Shown here: one piece after another, positions 1 to 4,911 of the stretch
Position numbering within the stretch: the first letter of the stretch is position 1
Layout of the letters: the number at the start of each line of letters is the position of its first letter
Assembly (NCBI GenBank): GCA_019747615.1
Contig: JAIEQQ010000508.1
Location: forward strand, 1-5,616
Length of the DNA stretch: 5,616 nt
From: Phycisphaerales bacterium
Lineage (GTDB): Bacteria; Planctomycetota; Phycisphaerae; Phycisphaerales; UBA1924
Reading direction: 5' to 3'
Notes under the pieces: model-generated
The model's database searches: none
What the model was told of the DNA's origin: nothing
Seen by the model: the letters and a program-made list of their open reading frames with translations, nothing else
Made by a program: the position numbers and the translations under genes

Positions 1-1212
1 AGCGCCGACAGCGTCGCGGATCGCTCGGATGTCGTGATCCTGGTCAACGTCGACACCGGCCGCCAGGTGATCATGGACGGGCTGAAACGCTCGCGCGAAG
101 AGATGGAGAACAACATGGCCATGATGGGCGACGGCGCCCCGGACATGGCCCCACTGAACGCGATGATTGATTCGTTCGTCGAGCAGTCGCGCTCGATGGT
201 GCTCGGGCTCAAGCTCGACGACGCCGGCATCTCCGCCGACGCGGTCTCGACGTTCATCGAGGCGTCAAACTTTGCCAAGATCGCCGGCTCCAGCGGCAAG
301 TCCGTCGAGCTCATGGGCCGCCTGCCCAAGACGGACTATCTCATCGCCGGCGCTCTGGATGTCTCCAGCGAGCCGATCCGTAACTTCCTCACCAGCCTGC
401 CCATCCCCAAGCAGGCCGGCGGCGATGCGCTGCAGCTCGCCGACGCGCTCAAGACCATGAACGGCGCGTCGTTCTCTCTGGGCTTCAACCCCGGCGGCAT
501 CATGGCCGGGCTCCTCACTCGCACCGTGAGCTTTGTGAGCTCGCCCGACCCCGCCGCGGCGGTCAAGCAGCTCCAGGCCTCCATGGCCCGGATGACCGAG
601 GCCAAGGTCGCAAACGCCAAGTACACCACGGCGAAAACCGAAGTCAACGGCGTGAAAGTCGACGACTTTGAGATCAAGATGACCGCGAACGCCGAGCAGC
701 CCGGCGCCGCGCAGGCCATGATGTTCATGTTCGGCCCCAACGGCGGGCCGGTCGGGTACGTCGCGCAGACCAACGGCGGCTACATCCAGACCTACAGCCG
801 CAGCAGCGAGCTCATGGGCCTGGCCCTGGCGGCCAAGCCCGGCTCGTCGCTGATCACCGATGACCAGGTCAAGATGGTCAGCAGCAAGATGCCCGAGGGG
901 CGCGTCGCCGAGCTGTACGTCGGCCCCAAGGCGATCATGAACTCGATCACGCCGGTGCTGACCATGTTCGCCGGCGCGTCGCCGGACTACACGCCCTCGG
1001 ACACCATCCCGCCGATCGGTCTGGCGATCGCGCCCGGCGGCGGCGGCCTTCGCGCGACGATCTTCGTCCCGCACGCGAGCGTCCGCAGCATCTCCGAATA
1101 CGCGAGCTCAGTGCAGAAGGCCATGAACCCCGGCGAGGAGCCCGAGGAAGCGCCCATGGGCGACAAGCCGGCGGAGAAGGACGACAAGAAGCCCTCGAAG
1201 CCGAAGTTCTGA
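1..1212 (+). CDS. Unrecognised protein, 5' end outside window
   Basis: The reading frame is open from base 1 and stops at TGA 1210-1212, giving 403 visible residues. A GTG lies at 34, but the 11 codons before it are open and coding-like (including a DVVILVNVD stretch), so the true start is probably upstream of the window. I do not recognise the family. The protein is Met- and Ala-rich, with alternating hydrophobic beta-like segments and amphipathic helices, and no metal-binding or nucleotide-binding motif is visible. It ends in a charged Glu/Lys/Pro-rich tail (about the last 28 residues) that is probably disordered. The overall texture resembles planctomycete secreted or periplasmic proteins of the loosely defined DUF3352 type, but that is an impression, not a match. 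Any signal peptide would be outside the window. Third codon positions are almost all G or C, which supports real coding. A weak terminator follows at 1258-1281. Confidence 0.85.
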   Translation, partial: SADSVADRSDVVILVNVDTGRQVIMDGLKRSREEMENNMAMMGDGAPDMAPLNAMIDSFVEQSRSMVLGLKLDDAGISADAVSTFIEASNFAKIAGSSGKSVELMGRLPKTDYLIAGALDVSSEPIRNFLTSLPIPKQAGGDALQLADALKTMNGASFSLGFNPGGIMAGLLTRTVSFVSSPDPAAAVKQLQASMARMTEAKVANAKYTTAKTEVNGVKVDDFEIKMTANAEQPGAAQAMMFMFGPNGGPVGYVAQTNGGYIQTYSRSSELMGLALAAKPGSSLITDDQVKMVSSKMPEGRVAELYVGPKAIMNSITPVLTMFAGASPDYTPSDTIPPIGLAIAPGGGGLRATIFVPHASVRSISEYASSVQKAMNPGEEPEEAPMGDKPAEKDDKKPSKPKF

Positions 1213-1257
1213 AAGACCGGACCGAATGCGTGTGTTGAGCGACCCCTCGGCGATGAT

Positions 1258-1281
1258 CACCCCTAAAAAAGGGTGTTCTTT
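1258..1281 (+). terminator. Weak intrinsic terminator after the first gene
   Basis: CACCC (1258-1262) pairs with GGGTG (1271-1275) across an A-rich 8-nt loop, and TTCTTT follows at 1276-1281. The stem is only 5 bp, so efficiency is uncertain. It sits 46 nt past the stop codon of the first gene, which is the expected place. Confidence 0.4.
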
Positions 1282-1303
1282 GCGAAAGTTATCCAGATCA
1301 ACG

Positions 1304-1319
1304 ATACCTGCACAGGTAT
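1304..1319. promoter_or_regulatory. 16-bp operator-like palindrome next to the -35 box
   Basis: ATACCTG (1304-1310) and CAGGTAT (1313-1319) are perfect inverted arms around a CA centre. The site ends two bases before the TTGACA at 1322. Its core CTGCACAG (1308-1315) recurs with one change as CTGTACAG (1342-1349), which overlaps the -10 box. The two cores start 34 bp apart. This is the usual geometry for a dimeric regulator acting on the promoter, but I cannot name the regulator. Confidence 0.45.
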
Positions 1320-1321
1320 TC

Positions 1322-1350
1322 TTGACAGGGTCGGAACTTCGCTGTACAGT
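1322..1350 (+). promoter_or_regulatory. Strong sigma70-type promoter
   Basis: A perfect -35 hexamer TTGACA (1322-1327) is separated by exactly 17 bp from TACAGT (1345-1350), which matches the -10 consensus at four of six positions. The surrounding stretch is less GC-rich than its neighbours. The predicted start is about 1356-1358. Transcription would meet the terminator at 1378-1418 almost at once. The promoter may therefore drive a small RNA, or folP by read-through. Confidence 0.75.
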
Positions 1351-1356
1351 GTCATC

Positions 1357-1418
1357 TCAACACAGCACCCCCCCCCTGAGGCCTCGCTGGCTTTTCGCCG
1401 CGGGGCCTCTTCTTTTTT
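1357..1418 (+). ncRNA. Candidate small RNA, about 60 nt, with C9 tract
   Basis: The boundaries are inferred from the promoter at 1322-1350 and the T-run ending at 1418. The predicted RNA has a short unpaired 5' segment containing nine consecutive C (1368-1376), then a long terminator hairpin and a U-rich tail. It contains no ATG, GTG or TTG, so it should be noncoding. A free C-rich segment ahead of a terminator stem is a known bacterial sRNA layout, in which the C-tract can pair with G-rich ribosome binding sites. That role is inference here. Alternatively this could be a terminated leader that limits folP expression, but I see no convincing antiterminator pairing. I do not recognise it as any known RNA family. 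Confidence 0.5.
1378..1418 (+). terminator. Strong intrinsic terminator, 13-bp stem
   Basis: GAGGCC (1378-1383) pairs with GGCCTC (1404-1409). The stem continues inward with a T-G wobble, CGC (1385-1387) with GCG (1400-1402), one bulged T at 1388, then GGC (1389-1391) with GCC (1397-1399), closed by a 5-nt loop TTTTC. TTCTTTTTT follows at 1410-1418. The opposite strand has no T-run, so it is directional. It lies 28 nt after the promoter's -10 box and about 80 nt before the chosen folP start. Confidence 0.85.
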
Positions 1419-1497
1419 GCACTGTTTTTTGGGTCAAGAAGCGGGCTTTCGATGGCGCATGTGGCCGTCTTCCCGGTGGTTTACGGGGTCTTTCGAA

Positions 1498-2580
1498 ATG
1501 AAGCGCACTGTGAAGGCTTCGCGTTCTGAAGTGAGATCCGGTCGCACGACCGCCGGCCAAGGTGAAGCCCCAGCGCGCGCGCCGTCGCGAGTGCGTCGCA
1601 AAACCGCTCAACTTCCACCCATCTGGGGACTCGGGCCTTGGCGCGCGATGGTGCTCGATCGCCCGATCATCATCGGGATCGTGAACGTGACGCCCGACAG
1701 CTTCTCCGACGGCGGGCGGTTCGCATCGGCGCGCCACGCCGCGGACGTGGCGATCCAGATGATCCGCGAAGGTGCCGATGGCGTGGATGTCGGCGGCGAG
1801 AGCACGCGCCCGGGCGCCAAGAGCGTCTCGACGCGCGAGCAGATCAAACGCACGGCGGAGGTCATCCGGCTGATCCGCGAAGACCGCCGCACTGCGTGCG
1901 CGTCGGTCAGCATCGACACCACGCGGGCCAAGGTCGCCGAGGCGGCGCTGGACGCCGGCGCCGATGCGATCAACGACGTCTCGGCGGGGACGGACGATCC
2001 GGCGATGTTCCGTCTCGCAGCGAAGCGTCGCTGTGGGCTGATCCTCATGCACCGGCTGACACGCCCGGATGCGGATGTCTTCTCACACGACTATGCCAAA
2101 GGCGCGGGCCCGGCGGCACCGGTCTATCGCGATGTGGTCCACGAGGTCGGCCAGTTTCTGGCGGAGCGTGCGGTGCGGGCGATGAAGGCGGGGGTGAAGC
2201 AGGACGCGATCGTGCTTGATCCGGGGCTGGGCTTCGGCAAGACGGTGGAGCAGAACCTGGAACTGATCGCGCGAACGGCCGAGCTTGCCGAACTGGGCTA
2301 TCCGATCATGAGCGGGCTGAGCCGCAAGAGCTTTATCGCCAGCGCGGCGCAGGCATGGGCGGGCGAGCGCGAGCCGCGACACGGCGTGAATCTGTCCGAG
2401 CTGCCGCCGGTCGCACTGGCTCCGGCCAGCGAGCGGCTGGCCGGGACGCTGGCGCTGAGCGCGATGCATTTGCGAGCGGGGGCGAGCGTGTTTCGTGTGC
2501 ATGATGTCGGCGCGCACGTTCAGGCGCTGCGGTGCGCGCTGGGCGCGATGCGTGCGGGCCAGAGCACGCCGGAGCGGTGA
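1498..2580 (+). CDS. folP: Dihydropteroate synthase
   Basis: It condenses 6-hydroxymethyl-dihydropterin diphosphate with p-aminobenzoate to 7,8-dihydropteroate, the sulfonamide-sensitive cytoplasmic step of folate synthesis. Numbered from ATG 1498 (360 residues), the TIM-barrel landmarks all appear in order: loop 1 NVTPDSFSDGG at 63-73, VGGESTRPGA at 98-107, SIDTT at 138-142, INDVS at 158-162, LMH at 183-185, then DPGLGFGKT, GLSRKSF and a C-terminal RVHDV carrying the Arg/His phosphate-binding pair. It looks intact and catalytically complete. The start is uncertain. The family is usually about 280 residues, and the first 50 codons here are basic with clearly lower third-position GC than the rest, so ATG 1648 (310 residues) or a start in between is possible. 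W43 and the LDRP before loop 1 fit the family, which argues for a start somewhat before 1648. No Shine-Dalgarno sequence is obvious at either ATG. No other folate genes are adjacent. Confidence 0.93.
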   Translation: MKRTVKASRSEVRSGRTTAGQGEAPARAPSRVRRKTAQLPPIWGLGPWRAMVLDRPIIIGIVNVTPDSFSDGGRFASARHAADVAIQMIREGADGVDVGGESTRPGAKSVSTREQIKRTAEVIRLIREDRRTACASVSIDTTRAKVAEAALDAGADAINDVSAGTDDPAMFRLAAKRRCGLILMHRLTRPDADVFSHDYAKGAGPAAPVYRDVVHEVGQFLAERAVRAMKAGVKQDAIVLDPGLGFGKTVEQNLELIARTAELAELGYPIMSGLSRKSFIASAAQAWAGEREPRHGVNLSELPPVALAPASERLAGTLALSAMHLRAGASVFRVHDVGAHVQALRCALGAMRAGQSTPER

Positions 2581-2710
2581 TGGCATCAGCGGTGGTCTGG
2601 TGGTGCGTGCGTCGGGCGCGAACGATCCAGGAGCTCGCGGAGCCGTTGTTGTTCGGGCAGGCGGGCTCCGGGGTGGGGCGCGGCTTCGGCGCGATACCTT
2701 GGCGATGGTT

Positions 2711-2740
2711 CTGGCATCGAAGGAACCAGACGAATAGAGT
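2711..2740 (+). promoter_or_regulatory. Possible trxA promoter
   Basis: CTGGCA (2711-2716) and TAGAGT (2735-2740) each match the sigma70 consensus at four of six positions, with an 18-bp spacer. The implied start, about 2747, coincides with the first base of the leader hairpin at 2747-2776. The rest of the 223-bp folP-trxA spacer shows only a 7-bp inverted repeat (CGGAGCC 2638-2644 with GGCTCCG 2664-2670) lacking a T-run. Confidence 0.3.
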
Positions 2741-2746
2741 AGATTT

Positions 2747-2776
2747 CGTCGGGACGGGCGACGTTCGCCCACGACG
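2747..2776 (+). promoter_or_regulatory. Two-part stem-loop in the trxA leader
   Basis: The outer arms CGTCG (2747-2751) and CGACG (2772-2776) and the inner arms GGGCG (2756-2760) and CGCCC (2766-2770) form a 10-bp stem interrupted by an asymmetric internal loop, closed by a 5-nt loop. No T-run follows, so it is not a terminator. It lies 27 nt before the trxA start, upstream of the Shine-Dalgarno AAGGA at 2791-2795. A 5'-end stabilising hairpin is the simplest reading. Confidence 0.4.
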
Positions 2777-2803
2777 GGAACTTAGGCTGGAAGGAAGTGA
2801 CGT

Positions 2804-3133
2804 ATGGCCGGGAATGTGCTCGAGTTTACCGATGGGAACTTTCAGGCCGAGGTCTTGGGCTCTGACAAGCCGGTGATGGTGGACTTTTGGGCCGAGTGGT
2901 GCGGTCCTTGCAAGATGATGCTGCCGACGATCACCAAAGTCGCCGACTCGTACGCCGGGCGCGTCAAGGTCGGCAAGCTGAACACCGACGACTCGCAGCA
3001 GACCGCGGCGAAGTTCGGCATCACCGCCATCCCCACCGTCATCCTGTTCAAGGGCGGGCGCGAGGTCTCACGAATGGTGGGCCTCAAGCAAGAGCGCGAC
3101 TTCGCAGCCGCGCTGGACTCGCTGACCAAGTAA
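2804..3133 (+). CDS. trxA: Thioredoxin
   Basis: A small cytoplasmic dithiol-disulfide oxidoreductase that, in the known family, is reduced by thioredoxin reductase and supplies electrons to ribonucleotide reductase, peroxiredoxins and other targets. The 109-residue product is of ordinary length and complete. The active site W32-C33-G34-P35-C36-K37 follows VDFWAEW, the buried acid is D27, and the cis-proline is P77 in GITAIPT, followed by the FKGG turn at 82-85. There is no signal peptide or membrane segment. ATG 2804 is preceded by a good Shine-Dalgarno sequence (AAGGA 2791-2795, about 8 nt away). It is probably monocistronic, with its own candidate promoter and leader hairpin upstream and a strong terminator 57 nt downstream. 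The symbol follows the canonical single-domain family; a paralogue elsewhere in the genome cannot be excluded. Confidence 0.96.
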   Translation: MAGNVLEFTDGNFQAEVLGSDKPVMVDFWAEWCGPCKMMLPTITKVADSYAGRVKVGKLNTDDSQQTAAKFGITAIPTVILFKGGREVSRMVGLKQERDFAAALDSLTK

Positions 3134-3148
3134 CGCTCGCTTGAGGCA

Positions 3149-3164
3149 CGCCGGACATCCGGCG
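3149..3164. other. 16-bp palindrome after trxA
   Basis: CGCCGGA (3149-3155) and TCCGGCG (3158-3164) are perfect inverted arms around CA. It lies 15 nt after the trxA stop and has no T-run, so it does not look like a terminator. It could be a 3'-end stabilising stem or a protein site. Confidence 0.35.
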
Positions 3165-3190
3165 GCCCGATGCGGGACGATGAAAATACT

Positions 3191-3233
3191 CCGTCGGCGC
3201 GCGAGCGAGTCGTGCGCCGACGGTTTATTGTTT
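3191..3233 (+). terminator. Intrinsic terminator of trxA
   Basis: CCGTCGGCGC (3191-3200) pairs perfectly with GCGCCGACGG (3214-3223). Three further inward pairs, one of them a wobble, leave a 7-nt loop, and TTTATTGTTT follows at 3224-3233. The upstream flank GAAAATACT is A-rich, so weak activity from the other side is possible. Confidence 0.85.
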
Positions 3234-3244
3234 GGGAGAACAGA

Positions 3245-3307
3245 GGCACTGGGCATTGGGCATCAGGCACTGGGCGACGGCCATCGGGAATCGGCAACCG
3301 GCAATCG
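3245..3307. repeat. Heptamer array 1, nine degenerate 7-bp units
   Basis: The 63 bp divide exactly into nine 7-mers with no indel. The first four units are of the type GGCACTG / GGCATTG. The later ones drift to GCCATCG, GCAACCG and GCAATCG. G is at the first position throughout, and G is at the last position except in the third unit. The phase breaks at both ends. The array starts 11 nt after the trxA terminator T-run and ends 111 nt before the next gene. The period is not a multiple that would suit coding, and no gene uses it. It resembles in kind the short tandemly repeated repetitive (STRR) heptamers of cyanobacteria. Confidence 0.75.
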
Positions 3308-3404
3308 TGCGGTGAATTGGCATCGGTTGAGCGCTGGCTGTCGAACACGTCGGGGTATCTGGTCGGTGCCTGAGCGGCCGCGTGGAGAGTCTGGGGCGGT
3401 GTCG

Positions 3405-3409
3405 AAAGG
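3405..3409 (+). promoter_or_regulatory. Ribosome binding site deciding the oxidoreductase start
   Basis: AAAGG ends 9 nt before ATG 3419. It abuts the in-frame TTG at 3410 and so could not serve that codon, which is why the ATG is chosen. Confidence 0.5.
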
Positions 3410-3418
3410 TTGGTTGAC

Positions 3419-4531
3419 ATGGCGACTGGAAGCAACGGCGTCTCGGGAGCAGCGAAGAACTTTTCCGGCCGCAAGATTCGTGCGGGCGTGGTCGGTGTCG
3501 GGCGGATGGGCCGCCATCACGCGCGCGTGTACGCGCAGCTTGAAGAGACTGAGCTGGTCGGCGTGGTGGATACGAACCCTGAGCGCGCTGAGGCGCTGGC
3601 CGAGCAGTTCGGCTGCCGCTACTTCCACGATGTGAGCCAGCTCATCGCGGCGGGCGTTGATGTGGTCAGCGTCGCGGTGCCCACGACGTATCACGTCGAA
3701 TCCACGGTGCCGCTGCTGAACGCCGGCGTGGCGTGCCTCGTCGAGAAGCCGCTGGCGGGCGATGTGAACGAGGCGGAGAAGATCAAGCGAGCCGCGGAGA
3801 CCAGCGGCAGCATCCTGATGGTCGGGCACATCGAGCGGTTCAATCCGATCATGCGGGCGCTGCGAAAAGAGCAGAGCGACGCGAGCCCGATCGTGCCGCG
3901 GTTCATTGAGGTCATCCGCGTGAGCCCGATGACGTTCCGCAGCGTGGATACTAGTGTGGTGATGGACATGATGATCCACGACCTGGACGTGGTGATCATG
4001 CTGATGGACGGACGCGAGCCCGACGAGGTGCAGGCCAGCGGCGTCGCGGTGATCACCGAGCACGAGGACATCTGCAACGCGCGACTGACATGGCACCTGC
4101 CCACCGGCACGTGCGTGGCGAACATCACCTGCTCGCGACTGGCGCTCAAGACCGAGCGCATCACCCGCATCACCGGCGAGAACGCGTACGTCAAGATCGA
4201 CTACGGCGGGAAGACCGGCACCATGATCCGTCGCCTGGCCAACGAGCAGCAGATGATCGAAGTGCGCGAGAGCCTGCGCCATGGCGCGGACCTCTCGAAC
4301 ATGAAGTGGCATGAGCTGGTGAAGATCGAAGAGCTGCAGGTGGACGAGGGCGAGCCGATCGTCGAAGAGATCAAGGCGTTCCTGGACGCGGTGCGTCATA
4401 ACCGCCGGCCGGAGATCGACGCGCGCGCGGGTCTGGCGAACGTCCGCACCGCCGAGCGCATCATCGAAGCGGCCCGCAAAGAACGCGGCGGCAAGCACAT
4501 CGATGTGATGGCGGTGGGGAACAAGAGCTGA
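3419..4531 (+). CDS. Gfo/Idh/MocA-family NAD(P)-dependent oxidoreductase
   Basis: A 370-residue cytoplasmic dehydrogenase, normal length for the family. After a short polar N-terminus there is a Rossmann fold with G26-V-G28-R-M-G31 for the dinucleotide, an acidic D51 at the end of beta-2 (suggesting NAD preference), the family signature E109-K110-P111, then GHIERFNP at 136-143. The C-terminal alpha/beta substrate domain carries MIHDLD, with H187 and D188 at the usual catalytic position. The substrate cannot be read from sequence; the family acts mostly on sugars, sugar nucleotides and inositols. The GHIERFNP and MIHDLD pair is reminiscent of family members acting on UDP-GlcNAc (GnnA type) or lying near lipid A genes, but no such neighbour is in view and I do not assign it. 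ATG 3419 is preferred over TTG 3410 because of the AAAGG at 3405-3409. No terminator is evident after the stop, where a heptamer array begins within four bases. Confidence 0.93.
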   Translation: MATGSNGVSGAAKNFSGRKIRAGVVGVGRMGRHHARVYAQLEETELVGVVDTNPERAEALAEQFGCRYFHDVSQLIAAGVDVVSVAVPTTYHVESTVPLLNAGVACLVEKPLAGDVNEAEKIKRAAETSGSILMVGHIERFNPIMRALRKEQSDASPIVPRFIEVIRVSPMTFRSVDTSVVMDMMIHDLDVVIMLMDGREPDEVQASGVAVITEHEDICNARLTWHLPTGTCVANITCSRLALKTERITRITGENAYVKIDYGGKTGTMIRRLANEQQMIEVRESLRHGADLSNMKWHELVKIEELQVDEGEPIVEEIKAFLDAVRHNRRPEIDARAGLANVRTAERIIEAARKERGGKHIDVMAVGNKS

Positions 4532-4534
4532 GGA

Positions 4535-4583
4535 GCCGTCAGCCGCCAGCCATCAGCGTTCAGCGTGCAGCTTTCAGCTTTCG
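4535..4583. repeat. Heptamer array 2, seven degenerate 7-bp units
   Basis: Seven exact 7-bp steps start three bases after the oxidoreductase stop codon. Early units are GCCGTCA and GCCATCA, the middle ones GCGTTCA and GCGTGCA, and the last GCTTTCG. All begin with GC, and six end in CA. A marginal eighth unit (GCGGGCG, 4584-4590) can be added. The sequence differs from array 1 (3245-3307), but the period, degeneracy and gradual drift along the array are the same. It opens a 380-bp gene-free stretch (4532-4911) that is almost wholly repeat-derived. Confidence 0.75.
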
Positions 4584-4605
4584 GCGGGCGACAGGCGGGT
4601 GCCTT

Positions 4606-4659
4606 CCACCCTCCCCCGGTTCCTACCGGGGGAGGTGCCGCGCTTCGCGGCGGAGGGGG
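4606..4659. repeat. Two-hairpin palindromic repeat, copy 1
   Basis: Identical over 54 bp to 5563-5616. Hairpin 1 has 10-bp perfect arms CTCCCCCGGT (4611-4620) and ACCGGGGGAG (4625-4634) with loop TCCT. After GT comes hairpin 2, with arms GCCGCG (4637-4642) and CGCGGC (4646-4651) and loop CTT. It ends in GGAGGGGG, which could alternatively pair with the leading CCCTCC. The compact palindromic architecture is REP-like. No open frame is associated with it and no transposase is in the window. The true right end is unknown because copy 2 is cut by the window edge. Confidence 0.85.
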
Positions 4660-4699
4660 CGGGACGTCGAGATACTCGTGATCACAGCAATCGCCGTGG

Positions 4700-4727
4700 G
4701 TCTTCGTGCCCCCTCTGGCTCGAAGAC
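4700..4727. repeat. Inverted repeat between the two palindromic elements
   Basis: GTCTTCG (4700-4706) and CGAAGAC (4721-4727) are perfect 7-bp arms with a 14-nt loop, extendable by a wobble and a G-C pair. It lies between repeat copy 1 and the related element at 4729-4788 and may belong to the same composite repeat. Confidence 0.4.
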
Positions 4728-4728
4728 T

Positions 4729-4788
4729 CGCCATCTCCCCCGCGGGGCGCGGGGGAGAGTGGGATAGCCCGAAGGCGGAGCGATGGCG
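4729..4788. repeat. Diverged relative of the two-hairpin repeat
   Basis: The outer arms CGCCATC (4729-4735) and GATGGCG (4782-4788) enclose a perfect 10-bp hairpin, CTCCCCCGCG (4735-4744) with CGCGGGGGAG (4748-4757) and loop GGG, then a small GCC/GGC stem (4767-4769 with 4774-4776) followed by GGAG. The order of a CTCCCCC/GGGGGAG hairpin, a small GC hairpin and GGAG is the same as in the 54-bp repeat, so the two are probably related. Base 4735 is shared by the outer and inner arms and cannot pair in both. Confidence 0.6.
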
Positions 4789-4837
4789 TGCGGGCGATGG
4801 TGTGATGTGAAACTCTCGATCTTCCCGCGGTTTTTGC

Positions 4838-4866
4838 TTGCACCGCCGACATGCCGTCGGCATACT
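4838..4866 (+). promoter_or_regulatory. Possible promoter of the PEP-CTERM-like gene
   Basis: TTGCAC (4838-4843) and CATACT (4861-4866) are 17 bp apart. The -35 is poor (three of six) and the -10 moderate (four of six). The spacer holds perfect inverted arms GCCGAC (4845-4850) and GTCGGC (4856-4861), which could be an operator. Transcription would start about 40 nt before the start codon. Confidence 0.3.
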
Positions 4867-4896
4867 TGCGATCGCGTGCCGCTCTCTCGGCGCGTT

Positions 4897-4902
4897 GGGA
4901 GG
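4897..4902 (+). promoter_or_regulatory. Shine-Dalgarno sequence deciding the start at 4912
   Basis: GGGAGG ends 9 nt before ATG 4912, the start that places a signal peptide at the N-terminus. An in-frame ATG at 4783 lies inside the repeat element and would bury the signal peptide. Confidence 0.7.
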
Positions 4903-4911
4903 ATTGCACAG

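Noticed and set aside
265..1074. Minus-strand open frame inside the first gene
   Set aside because: Asp/Arg/His/Gly-rich shadow of a frame with strong GC3 on the + strand.
1289..1297. TTATCCAGA, one mismatch from a DnaA box
   Set aside because: A single imperfect box without a cluster or AT-rich unwinding region is not evidence of an origin.
1273..1497. Upstream extension of the folP frame to 1273
   Set aside because: This would place codons across the -35/-10 boxes and the terminator hairpin and add about 75 non-family residues.
1226..1501. 91-codon + strand open frame before folP
   Set aside because: It runs through the promoter, the C9 tract and the strong terminator, and its product looks like nothing coherent. 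The regulatory reading explains the DNA better.
1357..2052. Minus-strand open frame opposite folP
   Set aside because: Antisense of conserved DHPS motifs, with Arg-rich product and no start signal.
2638..2670. 7-bp inverted repeat after folP as a terminator
   Set aside because: The loop is 19 nt and the flank is G-rich with no T-run.
2532..2876. 114-codon + strand open frame between folP and trxA
   Set aside because: It overlaps both genes out of frame, crosses the trxA leader hairpin, and shows no domain or ribosome site.
3263..4498. Long minus-strand open frame (411 codons) opposite the oxidoreductase
   Set aside because: It mirrors a clearly conserved Gfo/Idh/MocA gene; the translation is His/Asp/Arg-rich and low in complexity, as expected from the antisense of GC-rich coding DNA.
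3245..4583. The heptamer arrays as a CRISPR array
   Set aside because: Units are 7 bp, contiguous and degenerate; there are no spacers and no cas genes.
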